This document shows positions 9,189-16,744 of a DNA stretch of 64,000 nt, one piece after another. The stretch comes from Kaistia defluvii (GTDB lineage Bacteria > Pseudomonadota > Alphaproteobacteria > Rhizobiales > Kaistiaceae): contig NZ_JBEPSM010000001.1 of the NCBI RefSeq assembly GCF_040548815.1, positions 2,294,001 to 2,358,000 of the forward strand, given 5' to 3'. Each line of letters starts with the position of its first letter. Positions within the stretch are counted from its first letter, which is position 1. A model generated the notes under the pieces. The model was given only the letters and a program-made list of their open reading frames with translations. It made no database searches and was not told the origin of the DNA. Both the position numbers and the translations under genes were made by a program.

Positions 9189-9752
9189 TCAATTCAAGGG
9201 CTTGACCGCGGCGCCGCCGGCAAGCTCGGCGGCCGCGCGGCGCACGATCTCGGCGATCGAGACATCGACTGCGACGGCGAGCACGTCGGGCTCGTCCGCG
9301 CCCGGACGCTCCAGCGTCGCATACTGGCTGTCGAGCAGGCTGGGCGGCATGAAGTGGCCCTTGCGCGCGCCGAGCCGGTCCTTGACCAGCGATTGCGGCG
9401 CGTCGAGGAAGACGAAGCGGATCGGCTGGCCGGCGGCGGCGCGGATGCGATCGCGATAGATCTTCTTCAGCGCCGAGCAGGCAACGACGATGCCGGCGGG
9501 ATGGGCCGCGCGGTCGCCCAGCGTCGCGCCGATCTTGTCGAGCCAGGGCCAGCGGTCGTCATCGACCAGCGGCGTGCCGCTCGCCATCTTGGCGACGTTC
9601 GCCGGGCTGTGCAGCCCGTCGCCATCGACGAAATCGATGCCGAGCGCTTCGGCCAAGCCCTCGCCGATGCTGGATTTGCCCGAGCCGGAGACGCCCATGA
9701 CGATGATGGCGAGCCGTGCGGCCGCGCCGTGTTCCGATTGCGTCGTCACCAT
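9189..9752 (-). CDS. gntK: Gluconokinase
   Basis: A 187-residue P-loop kinase. The Walker A motif is GVSGSGKSS near the N-terminus. It is followed by DGDGLHSPANVAKMASGTPL and DDRWPWL, VVACSALKKIYRD and a KGHFMPPSLLDSQ block; this set is diagnostic of GntK/IdnK. The reaction is ATP plus D-gluconate to 6-phosphogluconate, in the cytoplasm. I chose the ATG at 9752; the longer frame adds 28 residues without family similarity. It stands alone between potA and the GH130 operon. Confidence 0.88.
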   Translation of the reverse strand: MVTTQSEHGAAARLAIIVMGVSGSGKSSIGEGLAEALGIDFVDGDGLHSPANVAKMASGTPLVDDDRWPWLDKIGATLGDRAAHPAGIVVACSALKKIYRDRIRAAAGQPIRFVFLDAPQSLVKDRLGARKGHFMPPSLLDSQYATLERPGADEPDVLAVAVDVSIAEIVRRAAAELAGGAAVKPLN

Positions 9753-9851
9753 GAAATGCGTTCCGCCCCACCCCGTTGAGAAACCAACCCGACAAGGGAT
9801 AGCGCGAGCCGAGGGCGCGCGTCCACCGGAGAGCATCCCCGTCGAGGCGCA

Positions 9852-9888
9852 GCCGCGCCACCCTTCCGTATGGAAAGGATGGCGCGGC
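9852..9888 (-). terminator. Strong hairpin after the GH130 gene, no clear T tract
   Basis: GCCGCGCCA pairs with TGGCGCGGC, and the inner CCTTCC region extends the stem around a TATG loop. It lies directly after the stop of the GH130 gene in the direction of transcription. It lacks a run of T, so it may protect the 3' end rather than terminate by itself. Confidence 0.45.
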
Positions 9889-9896
9889 TTGACGGT

Positions 9897-11240
9897 TCAG
9901 CCGCGCATTTCGCGCAGCAGGGCGTCGATCCGGATCGTCGCGAAGGCGGAGAACGTGTCCGAGACGGCATAGGGCAGGACGAGATAGTCGCCGTGCCGCA
10001 TGGCGCCGCAGGTATAGACGACGTTCGGCACATAGCCCTCCCGCTCGGACGGCTCCGGCCGCACCAGCGGCTCGCTGGAACGCGCGAGCACCTTGGACGG
10101 ATCGTCCTTGTCGAGCAGCACGGCGCCGATCGAATATTTGCGCACCGGGCCGACGCCATGGGTCAGGAGCAGCCAGCCCTCGTCGAGCTCGATCGGCGAG
10201 CCGCAATTGCCGATCTGCACGAACTCCCACGGGAAGCGCGGCCGCAGGATGGCGACACCGCCATCCCAGGAAAACAGATCGTCCGAATAGATCAGGTACA
10301 GGTTCTCATTGTCCTGCCGGCCGATCATGGCATAGCGGCCATTGATCTTGCGCGGGAACAGCGCCATGCCCTTGTTGCGGGCGGCGCTGCCACGCATCGG
10401 GCCCATGCGGAAGGTCTGGAAATCCGTCGTCTCGATCAGCTCGGAACGGATCGCGCTGCCGCTATAGGCCGTGTAGGTGGCGTAATAGGTCTTGCGGGGG
10501 CCATCGTGGAATTCCACGAAGCGCGCATCTTCGATGCCGTTGGACTGCGAGGCGGTGATCGGGAAGATTAGCCGCTCGCTGATGTCTTCCTCTGGCGAGA
10601 AGGCGAGTTCCACCGCCTCGCCGTCGGGCACCGGCGAGCGCGCCACCACCTTCGGCACCGAGGCTAGCCGGACCGTCGGATCCACGGTCACGATCCCCTG
10701 GGCCGTCACCGTTCCCGACCGGAAGGTGAGCGACGAGATATGACCCTCGCCGACCGACCGCAGGCTGAGGACGAAACGCTTCTCGCCTTCCCCCGCGCCC
10801 GACTGGTCGGGATGCGGCACGATGCTGGGATTGAACAGCGCCGCAGCCTCGAACGAATACTCATGCAGGAAATACGCGCCGATCAGCTGGCGCTGGATCC
10901 GGCTGAAAGGAGGATGCGGATCGAAGGCCTCTTCCATCTCGTCGCAGCGGAATTCGAAGGTCCGCAGCAGATTGCGATGCCGGCCGTCGAAATTCTCCAG
11001 CACGTCGATCAGCTGGCTGGCGGCCGCTTCCGGGTCGAGGCCAAGCACGCGGTCCACGATGTGGTTGGCGCGGGTCTTTTCCTTCGGATGGAGATCGCGT
11101 GGTTCGGTCGCCGGTTTGAACGGCCGAACCACGACGCGAGCAGGATCCGGGCGCAGATAGAGCGCCTGGCGATTCAGGAACGTGACGTGTGTCAATTCGA
11201 CGTCGCCTTGACTGATGGGATTGGGGGCGAGTTCAAGCAC
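9897..11240 (-). CDS. GH130-family glycoside phosphorylase/hydrolase (beta-mannoside type)
   Basis: A 447-residue five-bladed beta-propeller protein of glycoside hydrolase family 130. Recognisable blocks are KEKTRANHIVDRVLGLD, HPPFSRIQRQLIGAYFLHEYSF, RYAMIGRQDNENLY and GNCGSPIELDEGWLLLTHG near the C-terminus. Known members phosphorolyse or hydrolyse beta-1,2- or beta-1,4-mannosides. The GTG start overlaps the end of the glycosyltransferase gene by 8 bp, so the two are translationally coupled. With the phosphomannose-isomerase-like gene this suggests synthesis and recycling of a mannose oligosaccharide; the exact linkage is unknown. Confidence 0.82.
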   Translation of the reverse strand: MLELAPNPISQGDVELTHVTFLNRQALYLRPDPARVVVRPFKPATEPRDLHPKEKTRANHIVDRVLGLDPEAAASQLIDVLENFDGRHRNLLRTFEFRCDEMEEAFDPHPPFSRIQRQLIGAYFLHEYSFEAAALFNPSIVPHPDQSGAGEGEKRFVLSLRSVGEGHISSLTFRSGTVTAQGIVTVDPTVRLASVPKVVARSPVPDGEAVELAFSPEEDISERLIFPITASQSNGIEDARFVEFHDGPRKTYYATYTAYSGSAIRSELIETTDFQTFRMGPMRGSAARNKGMALFPRKINGRYAMIGRQDNENLYLIYSDDLFSWDGGVAILRPRFPWEFVQIGNCGSPIELDEGWLLLTHGVGPVRKYSIGAVLLDKDDPSKVLARSSEPLVRPEPSEREGYVPNVVYTCGAMRHGDYLVLPYAVSDTFSAFATIRIDALLREMRG

Positions 11241-13524
11241 GGAGCGCTCGCAGCTCCGGTTTCACACGATCGCCACTGAGGCGTGCGAGCTGGCGCATCT
11301 CGGCCAGGCTCAGAAGATAGGACACGACGGATTCACCTCCGCGGTTTTCATTGGCGCGATCGGGATGCAGCCCGTCGCGACAGCTGCCCGTCTCGGGATC
11401 GACCAGCGACACCGAGAGGTCGTTTTCGCCGAGGAACCAGCCAAAGGCGCGCTTCGCCTCGGCTGTCCACGACCCGTCGCCATCGGCCCGCCATGCCGCG
11501 AGGCAGGCGGAAATCGTGGCGGTCGCCTCGAGAGGCTGCTGATCGAAGGCAAGCGGCGGCTTGCGCTGCTCGCCAAAGGTGGCGCTGCCCACCGGGCGGA
11601 ACTGGCCCTTGGGCGAAGTCTGGATCTGGATCAGCCAGCGCAGGCTGCGCAGACCCGCCGCCAGGTAGTCCGCATTGCGGGTGGCCCGGCCGGTGGCGAT
11701 CATGGCCTGGGGCAGACGTGCATTGTCATAGGAAAGCCCATTCTCGAACCACACCCAATCCTCGGTCTCGGTCTGCTCCAGCAGCGCCAGAAGCCGGTCC
11801 GCCAGCAACGTGCGATGCCGCTCGGCGATAGGATCACCCGGAAATGCGGCGCAATAGGGATCCAGGCCGAGCAAGGTAAACGCCCAGGCGCGCGGGGAGC
11901 CGAATTCCTCGACGGTGGGCAGCGCCGCGATGAACAGCGAGGCCGCCCAGCGCCGCCGCGAAGGGCTCGCATCGTTGGCCGAGGCCTCGCCCAGCGCCCA
12001 GAGGGTGCGGCCGTGGCTGTCCTGCGAGCCGCGATCTTCCAGCCAGCGCCGGTCGAAGCTCATGAAATTGCGGAAATGGCGCGTGTCGGGGTTCCAGGCA
12101 TGCTGGATGAACGAGGCAAAGCGGGCGGTCAGCGGTTCGGAAAGGCGCTGCTCGCCCGATTTGTTCAGGGCGCAGGCGACGAGCAGCGCGCGCGCATTGT
12201 CGTCGACGCAGTAGCCGTGATGGCGATCCGGCACGGAATGAACCGCATGCTGGAACAGGCCGGTATCGTCGCACATTGCGAGCAAGTGGCCGAGCTGCAT
12301 GGCCGGCGGCGGGACATTGGCAAGCATGGCGGTGCTGGCCGGGGGGATCAGCTTCAGGCGATCGCCACGGCGTGCCGTCTCGAACGAGGCAAGGTAGCGC
12401 TTGGCCGTGCTCTCCCAGGTCATCGACCGGCTGGTCGAATAGGCCCGCTTGCGCATCGCCTCGCGGCGCGCGTCATCGGTCAGCAGGTCGGCGATCGCCG
12501 CGCCGGTCGCCTTGGCGTCGCCAAAGGGCACCAGCACGCCGCGGCCATCCGCCAGCAGCTCGCTCGCATGCCAATACGGCGTCGAGACCACCGCCTTGCC
12601 GAGGCCGAAGCTGTAGGCGAGCGTGCCCGAGGTCATCTGCGCTTCATTGAGGTAAGGCGTCACGTAGACATCGCACATGGCGATGTAGTCGAGCAGCGTT
12701 TCACGATCGACGAACTGGTCCTTGAAGACGACATGGGCCTCGACGCCGAGATGGCGCGCCCGTTCGACAAGGCTGTCACGGTAGTTCTCGCCCTGGTCGC
12801 GCACGAGATTGGGATGGGTCGCGCCCAACACGACATAGACCGCGTCGGAACGGCTCTCCAGGATCTGCGGCATCGCGTCGATCATGACCTCGATGCCCTT
12901 GTTCGGCGACAGGAGGCCGAAGGTCAGGATCACGGTACGGTCGCCGAAGCCGAGCTTGGCCTTCACCGGTTCCGGGTCGACGAAGTCGAAATCGGGAATG
13001 CCGTGCGGGATGACGTCAATCTTCTCGGCCGGCACACGATAGATGGTGCGCAGCAGCTCCCGGCCCTTCTCCGCCATCACGACGATGCGCGAGGAAAGGT
13101 CGATGATGCGGTCGAGCGCGCGGCGCTGCGCGTCGGTCGGCTCGGCGAGAACGGTATGGAGCGTGGTGATGACCGGCATGTCCAGCCGCGCCAGAAGCGC
13201 GATCACATGGCTGCCGGCCTCGCCGCCAAAGATGCCGAATTCATGCTGCAGCGACACCACATCGAAGCCGCCGCGATTGAGATAGTCCGCCGCCGCGACA
13301 TAGTCCTCGAGCGTGGCTTCCTGGATCTCCAGCGCGACGCTGGTCGGATAGTCATAGCTTCGACCACAATCCGTCATGGCGATGATGGCGGTATCGGCAC
13401 TGCCGGTCGCCGCGATCGCCTGCTGCAGATCGGTCGTGAAGGTTGCGATGCCGCAGCGGCGCGGAAGCGAGTTGCCAATGAAAGCCACCCGCGTGGTGGT
13501 CGAAGTCCGGTGTACAATGGTCAT
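11233..13524 (-). CDS. Two-domain GT4 glycosyltransferase with helical C-terminal domain
   Basis: A 763-residue cytoplasmic protein. Residues ~10-400 are a GT-B/GT4 transferase. It starts with AFIGNSLPRRCGIATF (donor/acceptor glycine loop) and has FGLLSPNKGIEVMIDAMP and the sugar-nucleotide-binding region around TPYLNEAQMTSGTLAYSFG. Residues ~420-763 form a separate, tryptophan-rich helical domain with CVDDNARALLVACAL and WVWFENGLSYDNARLPQAM. This resembles a six-hairpin-type (alpha/alpha) barrel. The ATG at 13524 overlaps the isomerase-like gene stop by four bases. It probably transfers mannose or a similar sugar; the fused domain may bind or trim the product. Confidence 0.8.
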   Translation of the reverse strand: MTIVHRTSTTTRVAFIGNSLPRRCGIATFTTDLQQAIAATGSADTAIIAMTDCGRSYDYPTSVALEIQEATLEDYVAAADYLNRGGFDVVSLQHEFGIFGGEAGSHVIALLARLDMPVITTLHTVLAEPTDAQRRALDRIIDLSSRIVVMAEKGRELLRTIYRVPAEKIDVIPHGIPDFDFVDPEPVKAKLGFGDRTVILTFGLLSPNKGIEVMIDAMPQILESRSDAVYVVLGATHPNLVRDQGENYRDSLVERARHLGVEAHVVFKDQFVDRETLLDYIAMCDVYVTPYLNEAQMTSGTLAYSFGLGKAVVSTPYWHASELLADGRGVLVPFGDAKATGAAIADLLTDDARREAMRKRAYSTSRSMTWESTAKRYLASFETARRGDRLKLIPPASTAMLANVPPPAMQLGHLLAMCDDTGLFQHAVHSVPDRHHGYCVDDNARALLVACALNKSGEQRLSEPLTARFASFIQHAWNPDTRHFRNFMSFDRRWLEDRGSQDSHGRTLWALGEASANDASPSRRRWAASLFIAALPTVEEFGSPRAWAFTLLGLDPYCAAFPGDPIAERHRTLLADRLLALLEQTETEDWVWFENGLSYDNARLPQAMIATGRATRNADYLAAGLRSLRWLIQIQTSPKGQFRPVGSATFGEQRKPPLAFDQQPLEATATISACLAAWRADGDGSWTAEAKRAFGWFLGENDLSVSLVDPETGSCRDGLHPDRANENRGGESVVSYLLSLAEMRQLARLSGDRVKPELRALRA

Positions 13525-14480
13525 AGAGGAACCTCCGTGATGCGGGACGAGGCGCCAGCCTTTCCGCCGGGATGAGAATTCGGCGCGCCCGCGCGGCGGG
13601 CTGCCAAGTCGATAACGGTCGCGTCCGGCATCTCCAGAAGATCGGGATGCGCTTCCGGTCCGAGATAGGCGCAAAGCGCGGTCAGGCCGCCCTCGCCGGC
13701 GCTGATCGTGCAGCGCTCATGGTCGAGGAAAACGGCCTCGCCGACGGCCACATGCGTCGGCCCCAGCGTCGCGTCGCCATCGAGGCCGAGGATCCACGTC
13801 TCGCCGGGCGCATTCAGGACACGCGTCGTATCCGGCTCCAGCGTCACCCGCTCCAGCACGAAGAACGGGTTGGCGATCAGCACGGTGCGCGAAGGCCCCA
13901 GCCGGTGCGGCTTCGGCTGCGCTTCCGGCGGGCCGGCATGGGCCACGGCAACGCCGTCCTCGACATGCAGCTCGCGCTTGCGGCCGTAGTCGAACAGCCG
14001 GAACGTCGTGTCGCTTCGCTGCTGGATTTCCGCCAGGACCAGCCCCGGACCGATCGCATGAATGGTGCCGGCCGGGATGAAGATCACCTCGCCGGCGCGG
14101 ACGGGGTGCCACTGGACGAGATCGGCGATCGAGCCGTCCTCGATCGCCCTGCGGAGCTCATCCGGCCCGATCTCGCGCGTCAACCCGACGGCGACAGCAG
14201 CATCGGGTTCGGCGTCGAGGATGTACCACGCTTCGGTCTTGCCGTGCGGCTGGCCCATCTTGTGGGCGTAGTCGTCATCCGGATGGACCTGGATGGAAAG
14301 CGGCTGGCTCGTGAAGAGCAGCTTGAGGAGTAGTTCGGGGTCCGCGACGTCCTGGCTCTTGCGCTGGAACCAGATCTCCCCAACGGCGTCGGGATCGTCA
14401 TGGATCTCATTCCACGGCCGGAGATCGTTCTTTCCCCAGGGCTTGCGGACGGTTCGCATGGACGCATGTTCGATTGTCAT
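13521..14480 (-). CDS. Class I mannose-6-phosphate isomerase-like cupin protein
   Basis: A 319-residue type I phosphomannose isomerase fold. The metal site is visible in IQVHPDDDYAHKMGQPHGKTEAW (Gln, His, Glu ligands), with GEVIFIPAGTIHAIGPG supplying the second histidine. It should interconvert fructose-6-phosphate and mannose-6-phosphate or a close analogue. The ATG at 14480 has AGGAGC seven bases upstream and was preferred over a longer frame. It is the first gene of a tight three-gene operon with the GT4 and GH130 genes, consistent with supply of mannose units. Confidence 0.85.
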   Translation of the reverse strand: MTIEHASMRTVRKPWGKNDLRPWNEIHDDPDAVGEIWFQRKSQDVADPELLLKLLFTSQPLSIQVHPDDDYAHKMGQPHGKTEAWYILDAEPDAAVAVGLTREIGPDELRRAIEDGSIADLVQWHPVRAGEVIFIPAGTIHAIGPGLVLAEIQQRSDTTFRLFDYGRKRELHVEDGVAVAHAGPPEAQPKPHRLGPSRTVLIANPFFVLERVTLEPDTTRVLNAPGETWILGLDGDATLGPTHVAVGEAVFLDHERCTISAGEGGLTALCAYLGPEAHPDLLEMPDATVIDLAARRAGAPNSHPGGKAGASSRITEVPL

Positions 14481-14742
14481 GAATCGCTCCTGTTTCGTGC
14501 TTTTCAGACAGTCGCCGTGACGATGGATGCGGCCGAACGCCAAGCATCTCCATCACCGAAGACATGGACCCAACGCGACCGGCCCGGCTCCGTTCCCATA
14601 AACCTGCCCGTCGATCGGATGACTGGCGCCGGGGTCGGCGGCAGCGGCCTGACGGAGCCAACCTTTTCCGCGAAGGCCCGCGCGGGAGGCGGCCCCCGAC
14701 GCATCGCGACGTGGAGGAAATGATAGCGCCATCATCGGACGC

Positions 14743-14770
14743 TTGACTCCGCGAGGGCGGCGCGATTAAT
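14743..14770 (+). promoter_or_regulatory. Candidate promoter of the GntR/sugar operon
   Basis: TTGACT (14743-14748) and ATTAAT (14765-14770) are spaced by 16 bp and lie 42 bp before the regulator start. The region 14481-14811 separates the divergent isomerase and regulator genes and otherwise holds no gene that I can see. Confidence 0.4.
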
Positions 14771-14782
14771 GCAACTGGTCTG

Positions 14783-14795
14783 CTGGTCCGATCAG
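14783..14795. promoter_or_regulatory. Candidate GntR/FadR-type operator
   Basis: CTGGTCCGATCAG is a near-perfect 13-bp palindrome, 17 bp upstream of the regulator ATG and just downstream of the candidate -10. A second half-site CTGGTC lies at 14775-14780. The TGGTC/GATCA arms resemble operators of FadR-subfamily GntR regulators, so autoregulation is likely. Confidence 0.45.
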
Positions 14796-14811
14796 TCTAT
14801 TAGTAGGTGCC

Positions 14812-15567
14812 ATGTCGTCCTCGGCGAAAGTCAGTGATCCCGGCCTCATCGCGGAGCTCCCGAGTTTTCGGGAAGCGATCGTGAAGCGTCCGCTGACGAC
14901 CGTCATCAGCGACAAGATCGCGACCCTGATTGCGTCGGGCATCCTGCAGGTCGGCGATGCGCTGCCGAGCGAGCGCCAGCTCGCCGACGCGCTCAATGTC
15001 AGCCGCGACGCGGTGCGCGGCGGCATCCAGATGCTGGCGGCGCGCGGCATTCTCGAGATTTCGCACGGCGCCCGCACCAGGGTTCGCAGCAACGAGGTCG
15101 GGCCGGTCGCCGTCGGCTTCGCGATGGCGCGGGCGGTCAACTCCTACGACATCGAATCCGTGCATGCGGCGCGGCTGCTGGTCGACCGCCAGGTGGTCGC
15201 CGACGCGGCGCGCAACATCGATGATGCCGGCGTCGCGGTGCTGGAGGCGCTGCTGGAGGCGCAGACGGAGACGCTGGACGATCCGGTCCGCTTCCTGATC
15301 AGCGACCGCGAATTCCATGTCGCGCTCTACCAGGCCTCGGGCAATCCGCTGCTCGCCGACATCAGCACCGATCTCTACGCCTACATGATGCAGTACCGGC
15401 GCGAGGCGATGGCCTCCCCCGGGGCGATCGCCACCAGCTATGCCGACCACGTCGCCATCGTCGCTGCCGTCAAGGCGCGCGATCCCGACGCCGCGGCCGA
15501 GGCCTTCGCCGCTCATACGGGCCGCATCTACACGACGACGCAACCCTTCCTGAAGGGGGGCGCCTGA
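14812..15567 (+). CDS. FadR-subfamily GntR transcriptional regulator
   Basis: A 251-residue regulator. Residues ~28-95 are a winged helix, with LQVGDALPSERQLADALNVSRDAVRGGIQMLAARGILE matching the GntR pattern. Residues ~110-240 are an all-helical FCD-type effector domain with DREFHVALYQASGNPLL and a late HVAIVAAVKARD block carrying likely metal-binding histidines. It is directly upstream of, and co-oriented with, the sugar ABC importer and dehydrogenases. It very likely controls them in response to an acid-sugar intermediate. Confidence 0.88.
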   Translation: MSSSAKVSDPGLIAELPSFREAIVKRPLTTVISDKIATLIASGILQVGDALPSERQLADALNVSRDAVRGGIQMLAARGILEISHGARTRVRSNEVGPVAVGFAMARAVNSYDIESVHAARLLVDRQVVADAARNIDDAGVAVLEALLEAQTETLDDPVRFLISDREFHVALYQASGNPLLADISTDLYAYMMQYRREAMASPGAIATSYADHVAIVAAVKARDPDAAAEAFAAHTGRIYTTTQPFLKGGA

Positions 15568-15663
15568 CGCGAATTCGGCGGGCCGCAAGCGAGGACGCGC
15601 GGCCCCCGGCGAAACCTATCTTCAACGCAGCCGATCATGGCTGATCCAATGGGAGGAAACACT

Positions 15664-16647
15664 ATGGAACGCAGGACATTCCTGAAGCTTGCCGCCGGCA
15701 CCACGCTGCTCGCCGGCGCCGGTCTGGGCGGCATCTCCGCCGCCAGCGCCGCCAGCAAGGAAATCGTCTACCTGACGCCGGGCCTCGACCTGCCCTTCTG
15801 GCGCTATCTGTCGAAGGGCATCGAGGAGACGGTCAAGGCCAAGGGCTTCAACTTCCAGGCGCTCGACAGCCATAACAGCGCCGAGACCCAGCTCCGCAAC
15901 GCCCAGGACTCGATCGCCCGCGGCGTGGCCGGCATCATCATCTCGCCGACCGATTCCTCGACCGCGCCGAGCGTACTCGCGCTCGCCCAGAAGGCCGGCA
16001 TCCCGGTCGTCATCGGCGATATCGGCACCAATGCCGGCGAGTTCGCCTCCTTCATCTCGTCCGACAACTACAAGGGCGCGCATGACGTCGGCGTCGCGCT
16101 CGCCGAAGCGCTGAAGAAGAAGGGCTGGGAAGGCGGATCGGTCGGCATCGTCGCCATCTCGCAAGCCCGCAAGAACGGCCAGGCCCGCACCAAGGGCTTC
16201 CTCGACGGCCTCAAGGAAGGCGGCTTCACCGGCAAGGAAGCCGGCCTGCAGCAGATGCAGAGCTACACCGCCGACGAGACCTTCAAGTTCACGCAGGACC
16301 TGCTCACCGCCAACCCGGACATGCGCGGCCTTTTCATCCAGACCGACCAGCCGGCCATCGGCGCACTGCGCGCCATCAAGGCGGCCCGCCGCAACGGCGA
16401 AGTGCTCGTCGCCGCTTTCGACGGCATTCCGGAATTCGTCGACCTGCTGAAGTCGGGCGACCTCGTCGTCTCCGGCATGCAGCAGCCCTTCCTGATGGGC
16501 GTCAATTCCGGCGAGGCGCTGCTCGAAGTGCTCGACGGCAAGAAGCCGAAGGCCGAGATCACCGTGCCGATCGTCGCCATCACCAGCACGAATATCGAGC
16601 AGGAACTGCCGACCATTCGCCGGACCGTCTTCGCCAACGAAGTCTGA
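15664..16647 (+). CDS. Sugar ABC transporter periplasmic binding protein (RbsB type)
   Basis: A 327-residue type I periplasmic binding protein. An N-terminal RRTFLKLAAGTTLLAGAG segment suggests export by the Tat pathway, ending near ISAASA. The mature part starts KEIVYLTPGLDLPFWRYL and carries the RbsB-type GVAGIIISPTDSS and AGIPVVIGDIG strands. The ATG at 15664 follows a clear GGGAGG site; an ATG 27 bases earlier in frame has none. It supplies the ligand for the ATPase and permease encoded next; a pentose or acid sugar is likely from context. Confidence 0.88.
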   Translation: MERRTFLKLAAGTTLLAGAGLGGISAASAASKEIVYLTPGLDLPFWRYLSKGIEETVKAKGFNFQALDSHNSAETQLRNAQDSIARGVAGIIISPTDSSTAPSVLALAQKAGIPVVIGDIGTNAGEFASFISSDNYKGAHDVGVALAEALKKKGWEGGSVGIVAISQARKNGQARTKGFLDGLKEGGFTGKEAGLQQMQSYTADETFKFTQDLLTANPDMRGLFIQTDQPAIGALRAIKAARRNGEVLVAAFDGIPEFVDLLKSGDLVVSGMQQPFLMGVNSGEALLEVLDGKKPKAEITVPIVAITSTNIEQELPTIRRTVFANEV

Positions 16648-16652
16648 TACAT

Positions 16653-16685
16653 AACCCGTCGCGCGGCACCGCCGCGCGACGGGTT
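16653..16685 (+). terminator. Perfect 14-bp stem hairpin between binding-protein and ATPase genes
   Basis: AACCCGTCGCGCGG pairs exactly with CCGCGCGACGGGTT around a CACCG loop, five bases after the stop of the binding-protein gene. There is only a short T run. It probably attenuates or stabilises, giving more binding protein than ATPase and permease. Confidence 0.6.
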
Positions 16686-16744
16686 TCCTATCCTTCCGCC
16701 CCCGCGCAGGATCGCGTCGAGGCCGTCTTCAGGAGCATGATTCG

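Noticed and set aside
7902..9779. A 625-codon open frame opposite potA and gntK
   Set aside because: It spans two genes with intact Walker motifs on the other strand and has no family similarity.
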